A stretch of 64,000 nt of DNA, from the NCBI RefSeq assembly GCF_040448675.1, contig NZ_CP159289.1, positions 5,067,001 to 5,131,000 on the forward strand, in the 5' to 3' direction. Positions within the stretch are counted from its first letter, which is position 1, and every line of letters starts with the position of its first letter. Position numbers and translations under genes: made by a program. The notes under the pieces were generated by a model. The model was not told where the DNA came from and did not search any database. It worked only from the letters and a program-made list of their open reading frames with translations. Source of the stretch: Dyadobacter sp. 676. Lineage in GTDB: Bacteria > Bacteroidota > Bacteroidia > Cytophagales > Spirosomataceae. Positions 20,201 through 27,984 of this stretch are shown here, one piece after another.

Positions 20201-21244
20201 GTCGCCCGCCAGTTCGCGGGTTTCGCGAATGAGGTTACGGGCCTGGTCGCCTTTCAGCAGCGATAATGCCACGAACGGCAATGCGCCCGCATTGGCAACC
20301 GCCTGTGCGAACGCCGGAACGTCGCTCACACGCGTCATAGGCCCTTGCGCGATCGGGTAGCGGGTGCCCAGCGCCTGTGCGAGCGTGTTGTGCGCAGCAA
20401 GCGGGTTCAGGTTTTTAGCCTGGCGCAGGTGTCCGTACATCGCTTCCCTGAACGCGAAAACAAGACGCGGAAGCTTTTTATATTGTTTTACAAGGTCGGT
20501 TCCGATGGCAATGTCCTGCCCGAGTGGAATGTACCCTTTGTCGAGGTCTGCCGTGTGCAGGAACGGTTGCAGGTCCCCCAGCGTGGGTTGCGCGGGCAAT
20601 GCCGGCGAATTCGGACGAACGAGCACGCGGAAGCCGTCGATTACACGTGTTTCGTTGCCGTTGAGTTTCTCGCTCACAGCCTTTAACGAAGCCGGTGCCG
20701 AACTTTCGGGAAACGGCAATAGCTGGCTGTCGAGTACAACGCCGCTGCCGCCCAGTGCGGTAATGGCCGCGGCATTGTGGATTCCAATCCCGCCCTGTAC
20801 CCACACCGGAATGTCGCTAACTTCTTTCATTATACGTTGGAAAAGAATGAAAGACGAGTCGTTGCTGACCGGCCCGGCGCCTTCGTTGCCTTTGGCGATG
20901 ACGCCCATGGCCCCTTCGGCTTTGGCCTGCCGCGCTTCGGCTACGCTGCGGACCTGGCGGATAATCCGGATGGAATTTGAAAGGTTAGGAAAAGTCAGAC
21001 CATATGGTAGTATTGCTAAGGTTACTTGCTCAGGTAAAGAAATTGTTAACGGCGTGTTTTCGGAGAAGCATACGCCGAAGGGCTTTCTGCTTCTGGAAGT
21101 CATTTTTCCCAGTGCGTTCGTAGCGGTTTGTTGATCTCGTCCGAGGTGGATTACGGGGAAAGCTCCTGCTTCCGACAGCGCTAACGCAAGGGGCACGTCC
21201 GGCCGCTCCATCGGGCTAACACCGATCATTTCCAGGTTTTTCAT
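14225..21244 (-). CDS. Giant PUFA-like synthase NMO-NMO-KS-AT-ACP-ACP-KR
   Basis: A 2339-aa type I synthase. Residues 1-210 and 285-600 are two nitronate-monooxygenase/PfaD-like TIM-barrel regions; the second holds the FMN-enzyme motif ECGGH (His430). Ketosynthase 645-1080 has Cys832, His967 and His1007. Acyltransferase 1180-1490 has GHSYG with Ser1274. Two nearly identical carrier domains have Ser1685 and Ser1797 in DLSIDSIKR, the motif of PUFA-synthase ACPs. Ketoreductase 2070-2290 has GGAQGIT and Tyr2261 in YAAAN. It is like PfaD fused ahead of PfaA. With the partner DH it could run full reductive cycles. It is the first gene of the operon. The chain length and reduction state cannot be read from sequence. 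Confidence 0.92.
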   Translation of the reverse strand: MKNLEMIGVSPMERPDVPLALALSEAGAFPVIHLGRDQQTATNALGKMTSRSRKPFGVCFSENTPLTISLPEQVTLAILPYGLTFPNLSNSIRIIRQVRSVAEARQAKAEGAMGVIAKGNEGAGPVSNDSSFILFQRIMKEVSDIPVWVQGGIGIHNAAAITALGGSGVVLDSQLLPFPESSAPASLKAVSEKLNGNETRVIDGFRVLVRPNSPALPAQPTLGDLQPFLHTADLDKGYIPLGQDIAIGTDLVKQYKKLPRLVFAFREAMYGHLRQAKNLNPLAAHNTLAQALGTRYPIAQGPMTRVSDVPAFAQAVANAGALPFVALSLLKGDQARNLIRETRELAGDKPWGVGILGFADQELRDEQLSYITEEKPPVVLIAGGRPSQAKPLEKLGIKTFLHVPSAPLLDMFLKEGAKRFIFEGRECGGHVGPLSSFVLWEKQINRLLQEEQTGQLEIFFAGGIHDDFSAAMISVMAAPLAARGVKVGVLMGTAYLYTQEAVATGAILPQFQAEALKQTETVLLETAPGHETRCLDSPFASDFNAEKARMEAAGMDKKEIWAELEKLNVGRLRIAAKGIERQAGNLVEIGPAEQMSRGMYMIGQAAAMLDRIMTMNELHEQVATGHYAHIAGASLPKAPRRKKKALNVAIVGMACIYPGARNIEEFWANILAGRDWVTEVPDDRWNKALYYDPTVSDGSKSHSKWGGFIPKIDFDPVEFGIPPQSLAAIDPTQLLSLLVAKQALENAGYGDDVNRENVSVIIGAEGGNDLANNYGFRSLFTQFFGEIPKELDDALPKLTEDSFPGVLANVISGRITNRLNLGGRNYTVDAACASSLAAIDLACQELVLGRSEMVLAGGADLHNGINDYLMFSSTHALSRKGRCATFDAEADGIALGEGVAMVVLKREEDALRDGDRIYAVIKGVGGSSDGKSLGLTAPRKSGQVKALERAYDQAGISPAELGLVEAHGTGTVVGDKTELSALTEMMLASGALVAQTHLGSVKTQIGHTKCAAGLAGLIKATLAVYHGVKPPTINLKTPNTYYNPETSPFAFQTKPALWTDNRRVAGISAFGFGGTNFHAVIESAPVKKPRKSVKAWPAEMLIFRGETLAEAQKLAKATHDILENESVSMRDVANSLNLYSEKPVQLSIIAENHADALTKLNIAQSGTEAKGIYYTKATGGKVAFMFPGQGSQRVDMARELFVAFPAMRKLLKKHPSYQPIIFPDAVFDEQSAKAQKEKIRDTRVAQPLLGIVDLAVADLLKDFGIHPDMVAGHSYGELPALCFAGVFEDSQLVTLSEKRAKSILDAIGDDNGAMVAVNCPEDELTRIVSEINHIYPVNHNSPRQWVLAGTTPAIAELTAKLTELKISFRQLEVACAFHSPLLAGSKDLYAEVLRDVRFSEPSLTVWSNTTAAPYPASPEAIKERLADHLVRPVRFSEEVAQMYDDGARIFIEVGPGKVLTGLTRSILGKEEICLYTEDKDQGGITQLLHTLAGYVATGRNIDFNKLFEDRDARLLDLDKPQQYRKSLTTWIVDGQMALPLHGKLPEHGAMPVTEPLQLAAFRQPAAAPVGGTEAERVIHEYLNSVKYLIQAQRDVVLGYLGQSVPPSRNIEVYEPAALGGLAANAPSPVPIEIEKAVTAQETNVARPAAIDVKALVMQVISDKTGYPQEMLGLDMDLEADLSIDSIKRMEIIGELRKQLGGFDAGPQNEETIIEQLAAIKTLNLLINWITEHQQQSAPVTGNVPLSKLTVTQDGIIEEWSESRIKSVLLEAVSAKTGYPQEMLGMDMDLEADLSIDSIKRMEIIGELKNNIDGLIQIYQERGEELVEKLASIKTLNGLIDWLSEALSGAQDSIQKAESLNVTPVPKAALNEKLSRLRFELTPSVIPALNPAAIKGKRFAVTDDAGDVATSIKALFEQHGATVSIISTEESLQGFEGLIILNIFTSRLKPTIIESFSLIKKLDFSKVKWIYTVSDTQSALDKDTDVKLLRHFQGYAGLLKSLDKEYDQTKCRLISITSQLPAGKIASVTLNEILHTDEPCEVVYEGDQRKTVELIRSEIPTGADPDIHLDKKSVVLALGGAQGITSELIVRFSKDYPCHYVLVGRSPDPRSREDQSLAGLKNKEEIRKRLIASGQIKTPAEIEKKTEEIYKANQILGTISALEANGSTVTYHSLDLRDEKALIAMVEGLYEQFGRIDGVIHGAGLLEDKLFHQKTPESFERVMSTKVTPLRVLAEHLRDDVQFVTLFSSVASVYGSRGQTDYAAANSVLDKYARELQKKIKGKVTAINWGPWKGTGMVSPSLEREYERRGIPLIPLGDGMETFVNELKYGTESQVLIMAE

Positions 21245-21490
21245 AACGTAGTTCTTTTAAGTAAATCTCTATTAATCAGCGCATTTTGAGGACTGTGGCT
21301 GGCAGGGTCTGGAGAATTACAGATGGTTTCAACTGATATCGTCCGGTTCATGGCGAAATATACATAATTTATAATTGGAGAAATTACTTCTAAGATTAAA
21401 TTGAAATCTTACTACAAGAAATAGCCATATGTGTGGTATTTATTTGTGAAATAATTTAACCATTCCGACGATGCTGAGTTACAACGCAAT
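21245..21490 (-). promoter_or_regulatory. AT-rich leader of the biosynthetic operon
   Basis: 246 bp without a gene between the first synthase start and a terminator hairpin. It is clearly more AT-rich than its surroundings and must contain the promoter of the nine-gene operon. I find no perfect TAnnTTTG box on the minus strand and no obvious operator repeat, so no site is placed. Confidence 0.4.
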
Positions 21491-21544
21491 ACGACCAAAA
21501 GCCGCCGTCGTTCCGAAGCGGAAATGACGGCGGCTTTTGGTCGT
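21491..21544. terminator. Perfect 19-bp hairpin, probable bidirectional terminator
   Basis: Arms 21491-21509 and 21526-21544 are perfectly complementary (19 bp) around a 16-nt loop. The GC core GCCGCCGTC is flanked by AAAA on one side and TTTT on the other, the usual form of a Rho-independent terminator readable from both strands. It sits just past the stop of the PD40 gene and insulates the biosynthetic operon promoter. Confidence 0.85.
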
Positions 21545-21567
21545 GTGCAGCAGTGAATCTTACAGAG

Positions 21568-22564
21568 CTACCAGCGCTCTTTGAGCCCGGTCATGTAGAG
21601 GTCGTACCCTCCTTTGCCACCGGGCCGGTTGGAGGAGAAGAGCATCAGATGGTAACTGAAATTGGAAAGGTCGGGCAGGATGGGCCGGTACTCTTTGTAA
21701 GCCGAGTTGATCCGCGGCCCGGCATTGACGGGTTGCGACCATTTCCCGTTTTTATATTCGGAATAATAGATGTCTTCGCCCCCCTGATCCCCCCGGCCGG
21801 TCGGATACAAACACCATCATATCGTGCAGGATGTACGGGCACTTGTCATTATACGGCCCCGAGAGTTCTTCGACTTTTCTCAGCTCGTAACTCGGAGGAT
21901 CGAGGAGGCTTTCAATGGAAATTCGTTCGGTCTCCGTCCGCGGTATCTTCACCTCGTAGATATCGAAGTTGCCATCGCGGTCGGAGCAGAAATAGATCCG
22001 GTCGCCCGTCCATGAAAAAGCAGGATAAGCGTCGTTGGCCTTTGAATTCAGATATTTGACAGCTTCGGGAGCGGCAGTTCCGCGTCGGGCGCATTTGATG
22101 TCCATTTTTCCCGAAGAGTCGTCAGCATAGAAAAGAAACAGGTCGTCGGCGGTTCCATAGTTGACAAAGTCCCGCTGGAGCGAAATCAGTCTGGGACCGT
22201 ATACATTGAAATTGCCGTTTGCTTTGTTGATCAGCTGTGGGGCTTCGTCATAGATTTCATAGTAGCTTAGACCGGGCCTTTCTTTCCCTTTTTTCAATTC
22301 AAGGCGCTTGTCATATTTCAAATATGCCGGAAAATAGGTGAGGTTGAAAACGTCTTTCCGGTCGCGCTTTGAAGAGAATACAAGGTAGGCCTCACCGTGC
22401 CGGTTAAGCGGTAAAGTGGAGTTGTAATCGTCATGCTCCGAGTTGAATTCTTCGAGATTCACAACCTCCGAAAGAAATTTGCCGGCCTTCCTGTCCGGGT
22501 CCATTCCGGGCGGCCAGCAGCTGAATACGAGAAATAGAACGACGAACGGCAGGAATCTTTTCAT
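21568..22564 (-). CDS. PD40/WD40-like beta-propeller lipoprotein (frameshifted)
   Basis: About 331 aa after removing one G from a six-G run (plus-strand C run 21779-21784). The N-terminus is a lipoprotein-like signal (VLFLVFSCWPPG). The body has PD40 propeller blades of the TolB/OmpA-associated type: YFCSDRDGNFDIYEV, FVSDRPGG and LFSSNRPGGKGGYDLY. The C-terminal blades lie in the second frame and join to give DRPGGSGGEDIYYSEY, a family-typical line. Such proteins are usually anchored in the outer membrane or periplasm and often accompany OmpA-like proteins. No specific partner is visible here. Confidence 0.8.
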
Positions 22565-22649
22565 AGCGTGGCATTTTAGATTGAAGTTTTATACCCGCAG
22601 AGACACCTGGAACGGATAGGGCGTTGCCTGGCAAGCATTAAGCTTTTGT

Positions 22650-23372
22650 TTATTTCGATAGTTGGTCACAATGGACGAGCAAACGTTTCAAATCCTCTTC
22701 TTTCCCGAAATCAACCGGGTTTTTGCGGAGATATTGGTCGATCCGGCTTTTATAGGCTGGATATAATTTCTTAATGCTACCCGGCGCCGGAATGTAGAAG
22801 CGGTTATTGTTGTCGATCAGGAAATAGGTTGTGCGATAGGTGAATATGCCTTCGGCATTGGTATTCAGCTTCTTTGTGGTGGCCGCCTGGTCGCTGGAAT
22901 AGGAGCGGTAGGTCGTGACCGACGATGCTGTGTATGAAATGCCATAAGGACCGCCTTTCTCCGTGCCAATGCTGGCAAGCACTTCCCGCTTTCCGAGACT
23001 GGCGCGCTCAAAAGTACCGATTACCTCGCTATATCCGAACCGCTTGTCGAAACGATAAGATTTTTCGCCGACCGTGATGTTTTTAAGGATTGCCTTATCG
23101 ATGATCTCGAGTGTATCCAGTTTTGCATCCACAAAAAGAACATGGCCGCCTATATAGTTGTAGTTAAAACGCGCCTGAGAAGTACGGCCATCGACGAATT
23201 GCGCTTTACCTGTGATAAACTGTGCGAATTGGTACCGGTCGGCATACGGAATAACCCTGTCGGGATATTCGCCCGCCCTTACTTTGAACACTTTTGGCGA
23301 CTGCGCATTTGAGAAAAACGGGCATACCGGGAACATCAGGAAGCAGATTGTGCGGATGATAATCATTTTCAT
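22650..23372 (-). CDS. Secreted protein of unknown function
   Basis: A 240-aa protein that I do not recognise. It has a signal peptide (hydrophobic FLMFPVCPFFSNA, cleavage near residue 24) and a soluble body rich in beta-type sequence, with a C-terminal segment of charged helices. The body contains GKAQFVDGR and FNYNYIGGHVLF, a pattern I have seen in uncharacterised Bacteroidota exported proteins that follow cell-envelope genes. It lies 85 nt upstream of the PD40 gene on the same strand. Confidence 0.7.
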   Translation of the reverse strand: MKMIIIRTICFLMFPVCPFFSNAQSPKVFKVRAGEYPDRVIPYADRYQFAQFITGKAQFVDGRTSQARFNYNYIGGHVLFVDAKLDTLEIIDKAILKNITVGEKSYRFDKRFGYSEVIGTFERASLGKREVLASIGTEKGGPYGISYTASSVTTYRSYSSDQAATTKKLNTNAEGIFTYRTTYFLIDNNNRFYIPAPGSIKKLYPAYKSRIDQYLRKNPVDFGKEEDLKRLLVHCDQLSK

Positions 23373-23396
23373 AGGAGGAGCTTTTGAGATAATCTG

Positions 23397-23645
23397 TCAG
23401 GTAAAACTGATGAACAGCAGGTAAGCGACGATGATAACCGGAAATCCGCTGACGCCAAGCGCCCATCCCGTGTGCCCTGCCCCAAGCAAAAAGTACGCGC
23501 CGGCGACGCACGCGATGAGCGCGAGTATGGGCAGAAAAATCATGCCTTTGCCCGCGGAATCCTGGCCGCTGCCGAAAAGCGAAAAAAAGAGGAACATGGC
23601 AGTGGCGGCATCCACGAGCATACATCCGTAAATCAGTGTCTTCAT
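23397..23645 (-). CDS. Small membrane protein, three TM helices
   Basis: An 82-aa hydrophobic protein with three predicted transmembrane segments (about 4-24, 36-56 and 60-80) joined by short Gly/Ser-rich loops. No family is recognised. It is co-directional with and 14 nt downstream of exonuclease III, so it is probably co-transcribed. Confidence 0.65.
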   Translation of the reverse strand: MKTLIYGCMLVDAATAMFLFFSLFGSGQDSAGKGMIFLPILALIACVAGAYFLLGAGHTGWALGVSGFPVIIVAYLLFISFT

Positions 23646-23659
23646 GATATTGGGAAGGT

Positions 23660-24433
23660 TTAATCTTTCAGTTCGATCCAGACGGGTGCATGGTCACTGG
23701 TTTTTTCCCAGCCTCGTACCTGCTTGTCCACTCCCGCATCGATGAGGCGTTCGGCTACCTGCGGGCTTAACAGGAAATGATCGATGCGCAAACCGGCGTT
23801 GCGGGCAAATGCATTGCGGAAATAGTCCCAGAACGTGTAAATCTTTTCATGGGGATAAATAGTCCGCAGGGCGTCCGTCCAGCCCTGGGCTACCAGTTCG
23901 GCAAAAGCGGCCCGCGTTTCGGGCCGGAACAAGGCATCGTCGATCCAGCTTTCGGGCTTATAAACGTCCATTTCGGTAGGCATTACATTGAAGTCCCCCG
24001 TAAGCAGCGCAGGCTTTCCGGCGGCCAGGAGGCTTTCCGCGTGGGTGATCAGGCGGTCGAACCACCGGAGTTTGTAGTCGAACTTGGGGCCGGGGGCAGG
24101 ATTGCCATTCGGAAGATATAGTCCGCCGATAGTTAGCCCGGCAATCTCTGCCTCGATATAGCGGCTGTGGACGTCTTCGGGGTCGCCGGGCAGAATGCGG
24201 CGTATTTCCCGGGGGATATCGCCCCGTGAAAGGATCGCCACGCCGTTCCAGCTTTTCTGGCCGTGCCATATCGCCTTGTAACCCGCTTCAAGAATGGCCT
24301 GCTCCGGGAATTTTTCCTGCGGCGCTTTCAATTCCTGCAAACAGACTATATCGGGCGTGGTTTCCGAAAGCCACCGCAGCAGCACGGGCAAGCGACCGTT
24401 TACACCGTTGACGTTATAGGTTGCTATTTTCAT
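23660..24433 (-). CDS. xth: Exodeoxyribonuclease III / AP endonuclease
   Basis: A 257-aa exonuclease III family protein (EEP superfamily), which cleaves 5' of abasic sites and removes 3' blocks in base-excision repair. Motifs: N-terminal ATYNVNGVNGR, metal-binding Glu in CLQELK, catalytic LLTGDFNVMP, and the C-terminal Asp-His pair in TSDHAPVW. The length is normal for the family. It starts 12 nt after the upstream histidine kinase ends, but this gene pairing has no known functional meaning. Confidence 0.93.
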   Translation of the reverse strand: MKIATYNVNGVNGRLPVLLRWLSETTPDIVCLQELKAPQEKFPEQAILEAGYKAIWHGQKSWNGVAILSRGDIPREIRRILPGDPEDVHSRYIEAEIAGLTIGGLYLPNGNPAPGPKFDYKLRWFDRLITHAESLLAAGKPALLTGDFNVMPTEMDVYKPESWIDDALFRPETRAAFAELVAQGWTDALRTIYPHEKIYTFWDYFRNAFARNAGLRIDHFLLSPQVAERLIDAGVDKQVRGWEKTSDHAPVWIELKD

Positions 24434-24445
24434 TTCAAATGAGTT

Positions 24446-25690
24446 TTAGTTCGGTAATGGCAGCATTACTACAAACGTCGTGCCTTTTCCCGGATTAGGC
24501 TCGGCTTTGATGGTGCCTTTATGGTTTCTTACGATTTTTCGGCAGTAGGCAAGTCCCACCCCTTCTCCCTGCCCGAAATTCCCGGTCGGAAGGCGCGCAA
24601 AAATATCGAAGACCTTTTCCAGTTGTGTATCGTCGATACCGATGCCGTTATCCTCGACCCTGATTTCGGCGTAAGCCATTTGAAGCGGCTCCGGAAGCAG
24701 CTCGTCGATCTCATGCAGTGCGAGTTCCCGGCAGGATACCCGGATCTTAGGAGGCTGACCATAGCCGGCGAACTTGACCGCATTGTGCAGAAGCTGGTAA
24801 AAAAGCTGCTCCATTTGCTCGGGAACTGCGTGTACCTCGGGTAAATGCCCTGTTTCAAGGGTAATATTGCGGCGCTCGATTTGCGGCGTCAACTGGCTTA
24901 CGACATCAGCCACAACGCGGGCCAGCGACACGCTTTCAAATGTGCGGGCATCATTCGGCTCCGAATGGTCGGATAAGTCCTTGATCATCATCGAGAACTG
25001 CTGGGCGCTGCTGCGGATCTTCACCGCCAGGTCCCTGGCTTTCTCTACCTCGTACCGGTCGGTTGCATTAACGAGCATATCGCTGAAAACCCTCAGTTTG
25101 CGAAGTGGTTCTTGCAGGTTATGGCTTGAAATATGGCGGTACTGCCTGTTTTCGTCGTTAGAAGCGCTCAGTTGGCGTTCGAGGTCCTGAATGGCCTCGC
25201 GGGAGCGCTGGATGAGCTGGATGCTGTCGAGGTGGAAGGCCAGCAACTCGGCGAAGAGGTTGAACATGCCTACCACCCTGGGGTTCTGCAACTGGTTGGG
25301 TTTGGGATCGATGGCGCATAGCGTCCCGAAGAATTCCCCGCTTTTTAATATGATGGGCAGCGAAATGTAGCTTTTGAAACCATATATTTTCGGAGTGGGA
25401 TGTCCGGCATAAAAATCGTTGTCGTCCACGTGGTCGATCACCACCGCTTTTCCGCTGGCGCGTATTTCGTTGCAAATCGTAGTACCGATTTCCAGTTCGT
25501 CCCCTTCTTGCAATCCGAATCCGATCTCGTCCTGTACGCAGCATGCCACCCAGCGGTTTTCGGTTACCCGGGCTACGGTGGCAAAACCCATTCCCGTCGA
25601 ACGGCAGATTACTTCCAACACGGTTTTGACGATAGGTATCTGTTTTACCCTTTCAATGTCGGCAAATAAATAGTCGTCGGGTTGTACCAT
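24446..25690 (-). CDS. GAF-domain sensor histidine kinase
   Basis: A 414-aa cytosolic histidine kinase. The GAF domain spans about 15-160 (FGTLCAIDPKPNQL is typical). A short coiled coil follows, then the HisKA-type dimerisation region with phospho-acceptor His in ISSHNLQEPLRKL, and the HATPase domain with N-box LLHNAVKF, G1 VEDNGIGID and G2 GEGVGLAYC. I preferred ATG 25690 (MVQPDDYLF) to the in-frame start at 25795, because the extra 35 residues run through the region shared with the divergent gene. There is no membrane segment and no response regulator gene adjacent, so partner and signal are unknown; related GAF kinases in Bacteroidota are often phytochrome-like. Confidence 0.88.
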   Translation of the reverse strand: MVQPDDYLFADIERVKQIPIVKTVLEVICRSTGMGFATVARVTENRWVACCVQDEIGFGLQEGDELEIGTTICNEIRASGKAVVIDHVDDNDFYAGHPTPKIYGFKSYISLPIILKSGEFFGTLCAIDPKPNQLQNPRVVGMFNLFAELLAFHLDSIQLIQRSREAIQDLERQLSASNDENRQYRHISSHNLQEPLRKLRVFSDMLVNATDRYEVEKARDLAVKIRSSAQQFSMMIKDLSDHSEPNDARTFESVSLARVVADVVSQLTPQIERRNITLETGHLPEVHAVPEQMEQLFYQLLHNAVKFAGYGQPPKIRVSCRELALHEIDELLPEPLQMAYAEIRVEDNGIGIDDTQLEKVFDIFARLPTGNFGQGEGVGLAYCRKIVRNHKGTIKAEPNPGKGTTFVVMLPLPN

Positions 25691-25724
25691 ATTTTCAACT
25701 CGTAGCAGGTGGATTAGTAAATTT

Positions 25725-25964
25725 ATGTGCCGGGTTCCGGATAACCTAAACTTGTTCGTTGTGAAAATTTTCGTCTTCTGCCTGTTTATTGCCATCGCGG
25801 CTTATTTGATAGCGGCTGTGGGCGGTTATTATTTGATTACGAAATTATCCTCGAACTCGCATGATAAGTCGATGGAAGCCAGCATGACGGCCGCTTTCAT
25901 ATTCGGCCCCATTGCGGCGATTATTGCATTTATTGTAGCGTATCTGATGTTACGGGCAAATTGA
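25725..25964 (+). CDS. Small two-helix membrane protein
   Basis: A 79-aa (or 67-aa, if GTG 25761 is used) protein with two strong transmembrane segments separated by a short charged loop (SSNSHDKSMEA). It is divergent from the histidine kinase, and its 3' end overlaps the repaired end of the ankyrin gene by about 35 nt tail to tail. No family recognised. It could be a real small protein or fortuitous. Confidence 0.5.
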   Translation: MCRVPDNLNLFVVKIFVFCLFIAIAAYLIAAVGGYYLITKLSSNSHDKSMEASMTAAFIFGPIAAIIAFIVAYLMLRAN

Positions 25965-26968
25965 GGCGTTTGGCGATCTGGACCAGGTCATCCTCCGGAA
26001 CTTTGCCCCACGACCTGTATTGTTTCAGCCTGTCTTCTACGATTTTCGTGATCGTAAAGCCCCCCCAGCGGTTGGAGATGGATATTAGCGCCGCGATCCA
26101 TCAATAGCTCACATATTGCCCAGTCGTAACGGCTTGCCGCTTTCGCCAAAGGTACGATCCCGACAACCGACTCGCCTGGTTCGGGCGTGTCCCCGTCCGG
26201 ATTGGCGCCATAGTCGAGCAGAAGGCGGACCTTTTCCATTTTCAATGAGCTGGGAGCTTCGGCACCGCCGCTGGATACTGCGGCATTCAGGATTGGCTCG
26301 TAAATGCCGTATTGTCCAGCGGCAGTGTGTGCATTGGGATCAGCACCGTTTTCGAGAAACCATCTCAGCACGCTCGGATCGTATTCGAGTACCTGGAAAT
26401 GAGTTGGCGTATGCGCGGGATCACCGTTATCGATCGTCGCACCGTTTTTGAGCAATACATCAAAGCAGGCAATGGCTTTGGCAGGATCGGTTTTTAAGCA
26501 TTGTTTGGCTGCAAAATCAAACAAGGTGATTTGTTCGAGACCCGCATTGTTCAGGTCAGGTACCGGCTCTTGCAGGTCTGTCCGGAGCTTCTCAATGTCC
26601 AATGCCACAATGTCCGCCGCTAATTTCCGGCGCTGCGGATCTTTGAAATAGTAAGTACCATTGTCCCTGGCCGCATCTTCGTTTGCCCAAATCATCTCCT
26701 GCACACCTTTTACGATCGGGGACGCGATGAGCATCAGCACGCCGCCAACCGCGGGAAAAAGACATACGACGAGCACCAATATGTGCGTGAACTTGTATGG
26801 AAGCAGGTTAATACCCGCCAGGATGATCAGCGGGACAAAAAGCATCATTAAGAAACCCCCTGCCATGCGGTCGTTGGATGAGCCCGAACGGGAGAACAAA
26901 ATGAGGCCGAGAAGGATGGCGGTATAGAGGCCCAGAAGGCACCAGCTTGCGAGTGTGATTGTTTTCAT
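25930..26968 (-). CDS. Membrane-anchored ankyrin-repeat protein (frameshifted)
   Basis: About 345 aa when one G is removed from the seven-base run at 26060-26066. Three hydrophobic segments lie in residues 1-95. Ankyrin-type repeats follow from about 170 (VLLKNGATIDNGD, WFLENGADPNAH, LLLDYGANPDGD, LLMDRGANIHL). The repaired frame continues through GFTITKIVEDRLKQY to a stop at 25930, giving a sensible charged C-terminus; the unrepaired frame ends in a low-quality tail just before 25988. Ankyrin repeats mediate protein contacts. The partner is unknown and no toxin or secretion gene is adjacent. Confidence 0.72.
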
Positions 26969-27037
26969 GCCGCGAAATTAGTTACACCCGGTCACTCGTA
27001 GCAATTTGTAAATCAGCTTCTTATTTAGCGGCGCGGC

Positions 27038-27547
27038 TCAATGTGAGGCGATGAACTCGTCGAGCAATGCTTTTACCGGGTGATAGTAAACCTCAGCGCG
27101 GCGGCTCGGGCGGATGTCCCAGCCACGGTCGTAGTTAACGATACACGCACCGATAAAGTTGTTCGTGGCTTTCCTCACTGCCGGGTCCCAGATCGAGAGC
27201 TTCGAGATACGTCCTTTTTCCATGGCTGTTTTAGCGGGGGTTTTGAGGATCAATGCCGAAAACTCGTACTGGTTCACTGTTCCCGAGAGCCATACGGCCC
27301 CTTCGATCTGCGGATCGTAGCTTTGGTCCTTCACCTTCGTGCGGATTTGCACCTGGTCCTTCAAAGGCAGGTCCGTCTTTTTGTTTTTCAGATAAGCGTC
27401 GATGGCGCGCATGGCGTGTTCTGCCGGATCGATCCCGTCGAACTCGCTCAGCTCGTATAATTTTTTAATTTGAAAGTCAGTAAGTTGAATGTGTTTCCGA
27501 TAGACTTTTTGCTTCACCATAACCCGTTCCTGATAGCGTCCATTCAA
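27038..27547 (-). CDS. Hypothetical protein with a ribbon-helix-helix-like N-terminus
   Basis: A 169-aa soluble protein (160 aa if the second ATG, 27520, is used). Residues about 20-55 (HIQLTDFQIKKLYELSEF...) look like a short strand followed by two helices, as in ribbon-helix-helix DNA-binding proteins. The remainder (MEKGRISKLSIWDP, RRAEVYYHPVKALL) matches nothing I recognise. It is a lone gene, the last one before the SusC promoter region. Function is not assigned. Confidence 0.6.
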   Translation of the reverse strand: MNGRYQERVMVKQKVYRKHIQLTDFQIKKLYELSEFDGIDPAEHAMRAIDAYLKNKKTDLPLKDQVQIRTKVKDQSYDPQIEGAVWLSGTVNQYEFSALILKTPAKTAMEKGRISKLSIWDPAVRKATNNFIGACIVNYDRGWDIRPSRRAEVYYHPVKALLDEFIASH

Positions 27548-27984
27548 ACATACATAGCTTCCGAGAAGGATTCAACGGCTTGTCCCCTTTTTGTGCGCCG
27601 GGAAGAGAAATTTGGATTTATACCGATTCTTGATAAGGTAACCGGGTAGGGGACGTGGTTTCGAACGGGTTTCAAACCGTTATGATTGCAGAAAGCAAAT
27701 GCCGGCCTGGATATTTGAATAATGCAATATATACTTCGATTGTTTTTTAAATTTTAAATAAAAGCAAATAATCGAAAATGTGTCTGTTTTACACTAACTT
27801 GCCGATGAGTAGAAGTTATACTACCGTCTGCAAACGTTCCCGGTATCGTGTGCGGAAATAAATCCGACAAAATGTTTGGGTGAATCGATGGGCTCAAATA
27901 GACTTGATCGTGGTTTCAATTGGACTTTATCAATGAAAACCGGTGATTGTCTTGAAATAGTTATATTCTAAATGACCCAATTAC
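27548..27984. other. Non-coding region upstream of SusC/D locus 1
   Basis: 437 bp with no convincing gene. The 27720-27780 part is very AT-rich (TTCGATTGTTTTTTAAAT), and the promoter of the SusC operon should lie here. I see no perfect TAnnTTTG box, no regulatory RNA and no strong hairpin. Confidence 0.5.
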
